Shown here one piece after another: positions 6,612-15,253 of a DNA stretch of 38,111 bases. Source of the stretch: Mycolicibacterium sp. CH28. Lineage in GTDB: Bacteria; Actinomycetota; Actinomycetes; Mycobacteriales; Mycobacteriaceae. Each line of letters starts with the position of its first letter. Position 1 is the first letter of the stretch. Position numbers and translations under genes: made by a program. Below the pieces are notes generated by a model that saw only the letters and a list, made by a program, of their open reading frames with translations, was not told the origin of the DNA and did not search any database. The DNA is taken from positions 1-38,111 of the forward strand of contig NZ_SRLQ01000009.1 of NCBI RefSeq assembly GCF_004745805.1, given 5' to 3'.

Positions 6612-7664
6612 ATGGCGCAGCAAGCCCCCGATCGCGAAAAAGCCCTTGCGCTCGCGATCGCGCAGATCGAGAAGAACCACGGCAAGGGCTCGGTGATGCG
6701 CCTCGGGGACGAGGTCCGTCAGCCCATCTCGGTCATCCCGACCGGATCCATCGCCCTGGATGTGGCGCTGGGTATCGGCGGTCTGCCCCGCGGTCGCATC
6801 ATCGAGATCTACGGCCCGGAGTCCTCGGGTAAGACCACCGTCGCACTGCACGCGGTGGCCAACGCCCAGGCTGCCGGTGGCATCGCGGCCTTCATCGACG
6901 CCGAGCACGCCCTGGATCCCGACTACGCCGCGAAGCTGGGCGTCGACACTGACGCACTACTGGTCAGCCAGCCCGACACTGGTGAGCAAGCACTTGAGAT
7001 CGCCGACATGCTGATCCGTTCCGGGGCTATCGACATAATCGTCATCGACTCGGTGGCTGCGTTGGTGCCGCGTGCTGAGATCGAGGGCGAGATGGGCGAC
7101 AGCCACGTCGGCCTGCAGGCCCGCCTGATGAGCCAGGCGCTGCGTAAGATCACCGGCGCGCTGAGCAACTCGGGCACCACCGCGATCTTCATCAACCAGC
7201 TGCGCGAGAAGATTGGTGTCATGTTCGGTTCGCCCGAAACGACAACGGGCGGTAAGGCATTGAAGTTCTACGCCTCGGTGCGTCTGGATGTGCGACGGAT
7301 CGAGACACTCAAGGACGGCACCGAAGCGGTGGGTAACCGCACCCGCTGCAAGGTGGTCAAGAACAAGGTGTCGCCGCCGTTCAAGCAGGCCGAGTTCGAC
7401 ATTCTCTACGGCAAGGGCATCAGCCGGGAGGGCTCGCTCATCGACATGGGCGTTGAACAGGGCTTCATTCGCAAGTCCGGGTCGTGGTTCACCTATGAGG
7501 GTGAGCAACTCGGCCAGGGCAAGGAGAATGCCCGCAACTTCCTGATCGAGAACCCCGACGTGGGCAACGAGATCGAGAAGAAGATCAAGGAGAAACTCGG
7601 TATTGGTGCGGTGATAACCGACGAACTCAGCGATGACGTTCTGCCCGCCCCAGTCGACTTCTGA
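6612..7664 (+). CDS. recA: Recombinase RecA (intein-free)
   Basis: This is a 350-residue RecA with Walker A GPESSGKT at 68-75, IIVIDSVAALVPR as Walker B, the DNA-binding loop regions (PRAEIEGEMGDSHVG; NQLREKIGVMFGSPETTTGG) and an acidic C-terminus. It polymerises on single-stranded DNA for homologous recombination and acts as LexA co-protease. It is full length and uninterrupted; the intein found in M. tuberculosis and M. leprae RecA is absent. GAGAACGGAG precedes the ATG. Two damage-inducible promoter elements lie upstream. The end overlaps recX by 32 nt. Confidence 0.98.
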   Translation: MAQQAPDREKALALAIAQIEKNHGKGSVMRLGDEVRQPISVIPTGSIALDVALGIGGLPRGRIIEIYGPESSGKTTVALHAVANAQAAGGIAAFIDAEHALDPDYAAKLGVDTDALLVSQPDTGEQALEIADMLIRSGAIDIIVIDSVAALVPRAEIEGEMGDSHVGLQARLMSQALRKITGALSNSGTTAIFINQLREKIGVMFGSPETTTGGKALKFYASVRLDVRRIETLKDGTEAVGNRTRCKVVKNKVSPPFKQAEFDILYGKGISREGSLIDMGVEQGFIRKSGSWFTYEGEQLGQGKENARNFLIENPDVGNEIEKKIKEKLGIGAVITDELSDDVLPAPVDF

Positions 7665-8151
7665 GACCCGCGAAGAGCAGGCGCACGCCTTGTGCCTGCG
7701 CCTGCTCACGGCGCGGTCTCGCACCCGATCCGAGCTGGCCGCGCAACTGGCCAAACGGGGATACTCCGAGACGGTCGCCGCGACGGTACTGAATAGGCTG
7801 ACCGCCGTCGGTCTGATCGACGACGCCGATTTCGCCGAGCAGTGGGTCCGGTCACGCCGGGCTCGAGCCGGAAAAGGCAAGCGCGCCTTGGCTGCTGAGC
7901 TGCGTAACAAGGGTGTCGACGATGACGTGATCGCCGAGGCGCTCGACGGTATCGATGCCGCCGCCGAACGGCAACGCGCCGAGCAGCTGGTGGAGCAGAA
8001 GCTGCGCCGGGAGTCACTTGCCGAAGCCGACGAGGCCAAGGTGATGCGCAGGCTGGTCGGGATGCTTGCCCGCCGGGGTTACCACCAGAGCATGGCGGTG
8101 GCGGTGGTCAGCGAGGGGTTGGCGGCAGAGCGGGAGCGTCGGCGGGTCTAG
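7633..8151 (+). CDS. recX: RecA regulatory protein RecX
   Basis: This is a 172-residue all-helical protein with the repeated three-helix RecX pattern (RSRTRSELAAQLAKRGYS...; LIDDADFAEQWVRSR; KGKRALAAELRNKGVDDDVI; LVGMLARRGYHQ). It inhibits RecA filament extension and activity. The ATG at 7633 lies within recA in another frame, giving a 32-nt overlap that implies translational coupling. The C-terminal AAERERRRV ending matches the recalled M. tuberculosis protein. Its TAG stop is followed, in the same reading frame, by a CoA-transferase tail remnant. Confidence 0.94.
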   Translation: MTFCPPQSTSETREEQAHALCLRLLTARSRTRSELAAQLAKRGYSETVAATVLNRLTAVGLIDDADFAEQWVRSRRARAGKGKRALAAELRNKGVDDDVIAEALDGIDAAAERQRAEQLVEQKLRRESLAEADEAKVMRRLVGMLARRGYHQSMAVAVVSEGLAAERERRRV

Positions 8152-8388
8152 AGCGCACTAGGTTTGTGCCCGTGGGGGCCCATCAGCGATGTCGCCAACG
8201 CCGTTGCGCTTGCCGAACGGCTCGGCCTCGAGCCTGTCATCGAGATTGACGACCTGCGCAGGAACCGGACGATACGCCAGATCGCCAACCCGATACGGCT
8301 GAGCGCGACACCATCGACGTACCGATTTGCCCCACCTGAACTGGACGACGCTGCAGATTATGTTGGGGGCGAACAGCCTTCGGTGTGA
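8152..8388 (+). pseudogene. Remnant of a CaiB/BaiF (class III) CoA-transferase C-terminus
   Basis: The open stretch from 8152, directly after the recX stop and in the same frame, translates to CPWGPISDVANAVAL ... IRQIANPIRLSATPSTYRFAPPELDD. This is the characteristic tail of CaiB/BaiF CoA-transferases (consensus PCGPxNxVxEA ... VxNPxRLSxTPxxYRxAPPxLG). Only about 75 of the usual 360-400 residues remain, with no catalytic Asp or CoA-binding N-terminus and no credible ribosome site, so I call it a decayed gene. The assignment rests on motif recognition without a search. The 124 bp after it, up to the next gene, hold nothing recognisable. Confidence 0.65.
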
Positions 8389-8512
8389 GTTAGTGGCCGG
8401 GGGGACGACGCCTACCTGCGCACCGGCCTGGTAATTGCCGATGTAGCCGGCCAATCCACATGTTGGCCATCCGGTAGTACCCTCATCGGAAAGGGTCCGG
8501 CAACCGGGGGAT

Positions 8513-9826
8513 GTGACCGTGACACCGAGGACTCCGCGGCCTTCTGCGGTGCGGGCCGCGATCGCGGTGGCCGCGGTCGCGGCTGGCTTGGCCATGACGT
8601 TCCTCGTCGCGTCGGCCGTCCTGTTGGTTGCCGCGCGCTTATCAACTGTCCTTTGGGTTTTCGTTGGTGCTGGCTACCTGGCGCTACTTGCCGGTGGTGT
8701 TGTGACCGTCCTTGCAATTGGCCGGATCATCCGGATCGGAAGGATCTGGCGAGCCGCTGCGGGTGTCTGCATCTGCCTGACGGTGATCGCGGCGGTGACA
8801 GCCGAGCACACCATCTTCGACCGATTCCCTTGCTTTCCTGCTGAATCCGATCCGCCAGGGATCGCATACTGGGAGGTGCCCGGCGGTCGATTGGCCTACT
8901 ACCACCTGCCCGCGGCTCCACATCCGGGCAACCACGCCCCCGTCGTGTTCTTGCATGGCGGTCCGGGCACGCCGGGGGAGGGATTGCCGATTGGCAGTCA
9001 GCAATTGGCGGCGCAGGGCTACGACATATACGCCTACGATCAACTCGGGGCCGGCCGCTCGACCAGACTCGACGACGTCACCGATTACACGGTTGACGGC
9101 GCCGTGGAAAACCTCGAACAGGTACGCCGCGCGATCGGTGCGGACAAGATGATCCTGATCGGACGGTCGTGGGGCGGTTCCCTGCTCGCACAATACTTGG
9201 CGCGCCATACCGACCGTGTCCAGCAGGCACTCTTCGTCACCCCCGGTTCAATCTGGGGCGGCCTCAACGAGGACGTCGGCGAACCCTGGCCCACCCAGGA
9301 CGCCACGGAACGTCTCGAGTACGAGAAACTCACAAGCAGGCCACGGTCACTGCTGCAGAGCATTCTGCTTGACATCAACCCGAACGCGGCCCGCGCTCTG
9401 GTTCCGGACCGTGAAGCCGACAGCTGGATGCGGGCAGTCGCGCTCACCGGCCGCGGTTCAACCACGTGCGCTAACCGCGCCAGCATCCCGGCACATCACA
9501 ACCTGCAAGGCTTCTACAGCAATCAGATGCTCGTCCGAGATTTCGCCACCACATCCGATCCCCGTCCTGCCCTGGCGACGGTGCACGTTCCAACCCTCGT
9601 CTTAGCGGCGCAGTGCGATTTCATCCATTGGCCGGTGATTCGGCGGTATGCCGATGCCATCCCCGCGGCGTCGCTCATACCCGTCGACAATGCCGGGCAT
9701 GGTGTCAGCGAGGACCAGCCTGAGCTGTTCACCCGCTTGATCGTTGGGTTCATTACGGGTCAGCGACTCGGAATCCAACCGTGGCGGTCCGCGGAGGATC
9801 CGTGGCCTCATCAGGGTGACCGCTGA
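8513..9826 (+). CDS. Membrane-anchored alpha/beta hydrolase, prolyl aminopeptidase-like (S33)
   Basis: This is a 437-residue protein. An N-terminal region with three predicted transmembrane helices (about 15-41, 46-70, 82-97) precedes an alpha/beta-hydrolase domain. The oxyanion-hole motif HGGPG is at 148-152, the nucleophile elbow GRSWGG centres on Ser219, and a late Asp (AAQCDFIHW) and His (DNAGHG) complete the triad. HGGPG plus GxSWGG is typical of proline iminopeptidase-type S33 hydrolases. The catalytic domain is probably extracytoplasmic. The substrate is unknown. Start: GTG at 8513; a second in-frame GTG at 8519 is better spaced from GGGGG (8506-8510). It converges with the gluD gene. 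Confidence 0.85.
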   Translation: MTVTPRTPRPSAVRAAIAVAAVAAGLAMTFLVASAVLLVAARLSTVLWVFVGAGYLALLAGGVVTVLAIGRIIRIGRIWRAAAGVCICLTVIAAVTAEHTIFDRFPCFPAESDPPGIAYWEVPGGRLAYYHLPAAPHPGNHAPVVFLHGGPGTPGEGLPIGSQQLAAQGYDIYAYDQLGAGRSTRLDDVTDYTVDGAVENLEQVRRAIGADKMILIGRSWGGSLLAQYLARHTDRVQQALFVTPGSIWGGLNEDVGEPWPTQDATERLEYEKLTSRPRSLLQSILLDINPNAARALVPDREADSWMRAVALTGRGSTTCANRASIPAHHNLQGFYSNQMLVRDFATTSDPRPALATVHVPTLVLAAQCDFIHWPVIRRYADAIPAASLIPVDNAGHGVSEDQPELFTRLIVGFITGQRLGIQPWRSAEDPWPHQGDR

Positions 9827-9859
9827 CGGGGGAACTGGCTATAGCGGACACAGTCGATG

Positions 9860-9875
9860 CGCGGTTGGTACCGCG
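9860..9875. terminator. Short hairpin between convergent genes (bidirectional terminator candidate)
   Basis: CGCGGT-TGGT-ACCGCG forms a 6-bp stem with a 4-nt loop in the 52-bp space between the hydrolase stop and the gluD stop. There is no clear T-run on either side, so this is a weak candidate. Confidence 0.4.
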
Positions 9876-9878
9876 GTT

Positions 9879-10742
9879 CTAATCCCCGGGCTCCAGGGTG
9901 GCCTGCTCCACCGCCGCCGGTGCCGGCCCCCGCTTGGAGCGCCGCAGCCGTCGCTCCAGACGCGTCGCCGCCGCCGACAACGCGAAGTTGACGCTGATCA
10001 TCAACACCGCGATGACGATCAACGCCGGAACGTAGTTGCCATAGGACGATCCGACCACGGTGCCCTGCCGCACCATCTCCACGAAAGTGATCTGATAGCC
10101 GATCGCGGTGTCCTTGAGTACGACCACGAGCTGGGAGACCAGCACCGGCAACATGGACGTGATCGCCTGAGGTAACAGGATCGCCCGCATCGTCTGTCCC
10201 GACCGCAACCCCAGCGCGGCCGCGGCCTCGGACTGCCCGCGTGGGAGGGTCTTGACGCCCGCCCGCACTATCTCGGCGATCACTGCGGAGTTGTACAGCG
10301 TCAGCCCCGTCACCACACCGGCTAATGCGAGCTGGCTGGACGGGAACACGTCGTAGAGCGCGTACAGGAAGTAGGCGAAGATCATCATGATCAGCACCGG
10401 CACGGCTCGGAAGAATTCGACTGTCACCGCGCACGGCCATCGCACCGCACCGATGTCCGACAACCGCCCCACACCCAGCAGCAGTCCCAGGATCCCCGCG
10501 AGCACGATCGACAAGGCTGCCGCGGTCAAGGTGCCCTCAATGCCGGGCAGCACGTAGGTCTTCCACAGGTTGGCCGTGGTGAACGGCTCCCACTTGGCTG
10601 CAGTCAACTGACCTTTGCCGGCCAGTCGGGCGACGACCGCCCATGCCACCAGCGCGATGATGATCAGCGTGACCGCCGAGATCACCCGGTTGCGCACCAG
10701 CGCCCGGGGTCCGGGGGCGTCGAAGAGAACCGAACCGCTCAT
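9879..10742 (-). CDS. gluD: Glutamate/polar amino-acid ABC transporter permease GluD
   Basis: This is a 287-residue HisM-type inner-membrane permease with an N-terminal helix (about VISAVTLIIIALVAWAVV), then the TM core and the EAA loop EAAAALGLRSGQTMRAILLPQA that contacts the ATPase. The charged C-terminal tail (RLERRLRRSKRG) is cytosolic. ATG 10742 overlaps the gluC stop in a TAATG arrangement, so I prefer it to an upstream in-frame codon at 10775. It is the fourth gene of a four-gene minus-strand operon and pairs with GluC as a heterodimeric pore. Specificity for glutamate is inferred from similarity to the corynebacterial gluABCD layout. Confidence 0.88.
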   Translation of the reverse strand: MSGSVLFDAPGPRALVRNRVISAVTLIIIALVAWAVVARLAGKGQLTAAKWEPFTTANLWKTYVLPGIEGTLTAAALSIVLAGILGLLLGVGRLSDIGAVRWPCAVTVEFFRAVPVLIMMIFAYFLYALYDVFPSSQLALAGVVTGLTLYNSAVIAEIVRAGVKTLPRGQSEAAAALGLRSGQTMRAILLPQAITSMLPVLVSQLVVVLKDTAIGYQITFVEMVRQGTVVGSSYGNYVPALIVIAVLMISVNFALSAAATRLERRLRRSKRGPAPAAVEQATLEPGD

Positions 10743-11422
10743 TACCTCACAACCGCCCAACGCTTGCCGAGCCACCCGAACAGCAATCCCAGCGGGAGAG
10801 TGAGGATCAGGAATCCAACCGCGAAAATGCTACCGACCACGAGCAGGGCCGCGGTGTTCTCGGTCATCTCCTTCATCAGCAACGCCGCCTCCGCCACCCC
10901 GATCGCCGAGGCGATGGTGGTGTTCTTCGTCAACGCGATCAGCACTGAACCCAGGGGAATAATGACCGCCCGAAATGCCTGCGGGAGAAGGATGATCCGC
11001 AGGTTCTGCCAAAACGTGAACCCGAGCGATCGGGCGGCCTCGGCCTGCCCCAACGGCACTGTGTTGACTCCAGAGCGCACTGTTTCACACACGAACGAAG
11101 CGGTGTAGACCGTTAAGCCGAGCACTGCGAGCCGAAAGTTGCTGTCTGCGATCGATGTTGGCGACTTGGAGTCGGCTAGTGTGACGCCCAGCGTCTGCGC
11201 CAAACCGAATGAGCAGAACAGGATGATCAACGTCAACGGCGTGTTGCGCACCGTGTTGACGTAGGCGGTCCCGAGCCAGGTGAGCATCGGCACCGGCGCC
11301 AGCCGCATCGCGGCCAGCGCCGTACCGAGAATCAGTGCTCCGATCGCGGAGAACACCGTGAGCTGCACCGTGGTCCAGAACGCCTCGAAGATCTGGCCGC
11401 GGTACTCGCTGAACACCTCCAC
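10742..11422 (-). CDS. gluC: Glutamate/polar amino-acid ABC transporter permease GluC
   Basis: This is a 226-residue HisQ/HisM-type permease starting at GTG 11422. It has about five transmembrane helices (for example FWTTVQLTVFSAIGALILGTAL split across the first, and LTLIILFCSFGLAQTLGV) and an EAA motif QAEAARSLGFTFWQNLRIILLPQA. RNTPLTLII is the usual polar-amino-acid permease signature. It begins 12 bp after the gluB stop and its TAA overlaps the gluD ATG by one base, consistent with coupled translation. Confidence 0.9.
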   Translation of the reverse strand: MEVFSEYRGQIFEAFWTTVQLTVFSAIGALILGTALAAMRLAPVPMLTWLGTAYVNTVRNTPLTLIILFCSFGLAQTLGVTLADSKSPTSIADSNFRLAVLGLTVYTASFVCETVRSGVNTVPLGQAEAARSLGFTFWQNLRIILLPQAFRAVIIPLGSVLIALTKNTTIASAIGVAEAALLMKEMTENTAALLVVGSIFAVGFLILTLPLGLLFGWLGKRWAVVR

Positions 11423-11434
11423 GTCGAGACGGTC

Positions 11435-12262
11435 TCAGCAGCCGCCGAGCGCGGGTGGGGCGGGAGCGGTGATCCCGGCCGGCCCGAGGTTCTTGTCGAA
11501 GGCGGCCTTCCAGGCGCCATCGGCCTCCATCTTCTTCAGTGCGTCGGTGATCTTGGTGCACAACTCGGTGTCACCCTTCTTCAGGCCGATTCCGTAGCGC
11601 TCCTCGGAGAACGGCTGTCCGACGATCTTGAGGACGCCGGGGGACTGGGCGGCGTAACCGGCCAGGATCACCTCGTCGGTGGTCACTGCGTCGACGGCCC
11701 CGTTCTTGAGCGCCTCGACGCACGCCGAATACGTGTCGTACTGCTGGAGCTGCACGCCCGGGTACTTGTCCTTGATCCGCTGTGCCGGCGTCGACCCGCT
11801 GACCGAGCACAGCCGCTTGTTGTTCTGCAACGAATCCGCGCCGGTGATGTCGGTGTTGTCGGCCCGCACCAGCAAGCTCTGGCCGGTGATCAGATAAGGA
11901 CCGGCGAAGCTGACCTTCTCCTTACGGGCGTCGGTGATCGAGTAGGTCGCGACGATGTACTTGACCTGGCCGTTCTGGATCAACGTCTCGCGCTGACCGG
12001 ACGGAGATTCCTTCCACTCGATCTTGTCCTCGGGGTAGCCGAGTTCCTTGGCCACGTACTTGGCGACGTCGACGTCGAACCCGCTCATCGTTCCGTCGGG
12101 GTTCTTCAGGCCGAGGCCGGGCTGGTCGAACTTGGTGCCGATGACGAGCTTGTCGCCCGAGCCACCGCCACCGCATGCGGTCGCCGAGAGCGGCAGCGCG
12201 ACAGCCAGGATCGCGGCGCCGATGAGCCGCCATGACCGGGACGGTCGAGAAAGAGCAGGCAT
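11435..12262 (-). CDS. gluB: Glutamate/amino-acid ABC transporter substrate-binding lipoprotein GluB
   Basis: This is a 275-residue solute-binding protein of SBP family 3. The signal peptide ends in the lipobox LSATAC, with Cys30 the lipidation site, followed by a GGGG spacer. The mature part carries the family blocks GFDVDVAKYVAKELG, FAGPYLITGQSLLVR and the hinge/ligand segment AVTTDEVILAGYA. It is exported and anchored on the outer face of the plasma membrane, delivering glutamate or a related amino acid to GluCD. A further Cys is present at the extreme C-terminus (ALGGC). ATG 12262 is 21 bp after the gluA stop. Confidence 0.92.
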   Translation of the reverse strand: MPALSRPSRSWRLIGAAILAVALPLSATACGGGGSGDKLVIGTKFDQPGLGLKNPDGTMSGFDVDVAKYVAKELGYPEDKIEWKESPSGQRETLIQNGQVKYIVATYSITDARKEKVSFAGPYLITGQSLLVRADNTDITGADSLQNNKRLCSVSGSTPAQRIKDKYPGVQLQQYDTYSACVEALKNGAVDAVTTDEVILAGYAAQSPGVLKIVGQPFSEERYGIGLKKGDTELCTKITDALKKMEADGAWKAAFDKNLGPAGITAPAPPALGGC

Positions 12263-12282
12263 GTTCGGGTGTTCCTTTCGCC

Positions 12283-13011
<729 letters not shown>

Positions 13012-13129
13012 CGGCTCGTCGCCGCTGCGCCCCATACGTTGAGACCATACCCAGCTAACCCACAGTTGGCCCGGCGTTGGCGGATCCGGCGATTTCTCCG
13101 GGGCCCGCCCCGCTCCGTACGATAGGCCT

Positions 13130-14656
13130 GTGACATCGGTGCTGACCAACGGCCACCAGGCGGGCGACACGCCTCGCCCGGCGTCCGAGCGCACTTACCA
13201 GGTCCGCACGTACGGCTGCCAGATGAACGTGCACGACTCCGAGCGTCTGGCCGGGTTGTTGGAGGCGGCCGGATACCGGAGGGCGCCCGAGGGCACCGAC
13301 GCCGATGTGGTCGTCTTCAACACCTGTGCGGTGCGGGAGAACGCCGACAACAAGCTGTACGGCAATATCAGCCATCTGGCACCGCGCAAGCAGGCCGATC
13401 CCGATATGCAGATCGCGGTGGGCGGCTGCCTGGCCCAGAAGGACCGGGAAAGCCTGCTGCAGAAGGCGCCGTGGGTCGACGTCGTGTTCGGCACCCACAA
13501 CATCGGCTCGCTGCCGGCGCTGCTGGATAGGGCCCGGCGCAACCAGCAGGCCCAGGTCGAGATCGCCGAATCGCTGCGCGAATTCCCCTCCACGCTTCCT
13601 GCTGCCCGTGAATCCGCTTATGCGGCATGGGTTTCCATTTCGGTGGGCTGCAACAACACCTGCACGTTCTGCATCGTGCCGTCGCTGCGGGGCAAAGAGG
13701 TGGATCGTCGACCAGAGGAGATCCTGGCCGAGGTGCGCTCGCTGGTCGACCAGGGCGTGCTGGAAATTACGCTGCTGGGCCAGAACGTCAACGCCTACGG
13801 GGTCTCTTTCGCCGACCCCGCCACTCCCCGCGACCGCGGCGCTTTCGCGGCGCTGCTGCGCAGTTGCGGCAGCATCGACGGGCTGGAGCGGGTCCGGTTC
13901 ACCTCGCCGCATCCCGCCGAGTTCACCGACGACGTCATCGAGGCGATGGCGCAGACTCCGAACGTCTGCCCGGCGTTGCACATGCCGCTGCAGTCCGGAT
14001 CCGACCGGATGCTCAAGGCGATGCGCCGGTCCTATCGTGCCGAGAAGTACCTGGGCATCATCGACCGGGTCCGCGCCGCGATGCCGCACGCCGCGATCAC
14101 CACCGACATCATCGTTGGGTTCCCCGGTGAGACCGAAGACGACTTCGCCGCCACCCTCGACGTGGTGCGAGCGGCCAGGTTCAGCGCGGCGTTCACATTC
14201 CAGTACTCCAAGCGGCCCGGGACCCCGGCCGCTGAACTCGACGGTCAGCTTCCCAAAGCTGTTGTGCAGGAACGCTATATGCGCCTGCTGGAGGTGCAGG
14301 AGCAGATCTCCTTCGAGGAGAACACCGCCCAGATCGGCACGGAAGTGGAGTTGTTGGTCGCCACCGGTGAGGGCCGCAAGGACGCCAGCACCGCTCGGAT
14401 GAGCGGACGTGCGCGGGACGGCCGATTGGTGCATTTCACGCCGGGACAGACCGAGGTGCGCCCCGGCGACATCGTCACCACCACGGTGACCGGCGCGGCC
14501 CCGCATCACCTGATCGCCGACGCTCCGCTGCGCAGCTACCGCCGCACCCGCGCCGGTGACGCCCACGCCGCAGGCCAGCGGCCCCGCACGGTCGGGTTGG
14601 GGCTGCCTCCGGTAGGTAGGCCGCCCGTCGAACAGACGACGGGATGTGCGCAATGA
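13130..14656 (+). CDS. miaB: tRNA (ms2i6A37) methylthiotransferase MiaB
   Basis: This is a 508-residue radical-SAM methylthiotransferase. The N-terminal MTTase domain has the three auxiliary-cluster cysteines C30 (YGCQMN), C66 (NTCAVR) and C100 (GGCLAQ). The radical-SAM CxxxCxxC is C174-C178-C181 (CNNTCTFC). A C-terminal TRAM domain (IGTEVELLVATGEG...) binds tRNA. It adds the methylthio group to i6A37 made by MiaA, whose gene lies 4 kb downstream. A non-conserved N-terminal extension of about 20 residues precedes TYQVRTYGC. GTG start at 13130. The stop overlaps the next gene by ATGA. Confidence 0.96.
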   Translation: MTSVLTNGHQAGDTPRPASERTYQVRTYGCQMNVHDSERLAGLLEAAGYRRAPEGTDADVVVFNTCAVRENADNKLYGNISHLAPRKQADPDMQIAVGGCLAQKDRESLLQKAPWVDVVFGTHNIGSLPALLDRARRNQQAQVEIAESLREFPSTLPAARESAYAAWVSISVGCNNTCTFCIVPSLRGKEVDRRPEEILAEVRSLVDQGVLEITLLGQNVNAYGVSFADPATPRDRGAFAALLRSCGSIDGLERVRFTSPHPAEFTDDVIEAMAQTPNVCPALHMPLQSGSDRMLKAMRRSYRAEKYLGIIDRVRAAMPHAAITTDIIVGFPGETEDDFAATLDVVRAARFSAAFTFQYSKRPGTPAAELDGQLPKAVVQERYMRLLEVQEQISFEENTAQIGTEVELLVATGEGRKDASTARMSGRARDGRLVHFTPGQTEVRPGDIVTTTVTGAAPHHLIADAPLRSYRRTRAGDAHAAGQRPRTVGLGLPPVGRPPVEQTTGCAQ

Positions 14657-15246
14657 GTGACTTCGAGTCCTACCGGTCCGAGATCGAGGCGGCCGAACGT
14701 AAGGTCGCCGGCGAGATCCAGCCGGGTGCTCGCGCGATGGTAGTGGCGATCCTGGTGTTCGTCCTGCTGGTGTCGCTGATCCTGCCGCACACCGGTGGCG
14801 CACGCGGCGTCGACGTCCTGATGGGCGACGACAAGGCGTTGCGCGTGGGCATCGCGCTGCCCTCACGGTTGTTCAGCTGGTTCGCCCTGGTTTTCGGCGT
14901 CGGATTCTCCATGCTGGCGCTGCTGACCCGGCGTTGGGCGCTGGCCTGGATCGCGCTGGCCGGCTCTGCGCTGGCCAGCGCACTCGGGCTGCTGGCGGTG
15001 TGGTCGCGCCAGACCGCCGGGCACGGTCATCCCGGCCCGGGTATCGGCCTGTTGGTGGGGTGGTTGGCGGTCATCCTGCTGACGTTCCACTGGGCGCGGG
15101 TGGTGTGGACCCGCACGGCCGTGCAGTTGGCGGCCGAGGAGCAGCGCCGGCTGGAAGCCACCGAGCGTCAGTCCCGTTCGCTGCTGGACGACGTGGACCG
15201 CCGCGAGGGCGAGCAGCAACCGCCGCCAGCCGACCCCAAGCCCTGA
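14653..15246 (+). CDS. Conserved membrane protein, Rv2732c homologue
   Basis: This is a 197-residue protein of unknown function. The N-terminus is soluble and charged (FESYRSEIEAAERKVAGEIQ), followed by four predicted transmembrane helices (about 29-45, 75-92, 97-116, 130-150) and a cytosolic, coiled-coil-like C-terminal tail (LAAEEQRRLEATERQSRSLLDDVDRREG). ATG 14653 overlaps the miaB TGA (ATGA), so I prefer it to ATG 14644. This miaB-coupled arrangement is conserved in mycobacteria. It converges with the DUF349 gene, 7 bp away. Confidence 0.82.
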   Translation: MSDFESYRSEIEAAERKVAGEIQPGARAMVVAILVFVLLVSLILPHTGGARGVDVLMGDDKALRVGIALPSRLFSWFALVFGVGFSMLALLTRRWALAWIALAGSALASALGLLAVWSRQTAGHGHPGPGIGLLVGWLAVILLTFHWARVVWTRTAVQLAAEEQRRLEATERQSRSLLDDVDRREGEQQPPPADPKP

Positions 15247-15253
15247 CCGCTGC

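Noticed and set aside
13055..14866. Minus-strand open frame of 603 codons opposite miaB
   Set aside because: It is a shadow of miaB with no domain and the codon pattern of an antisense frame.
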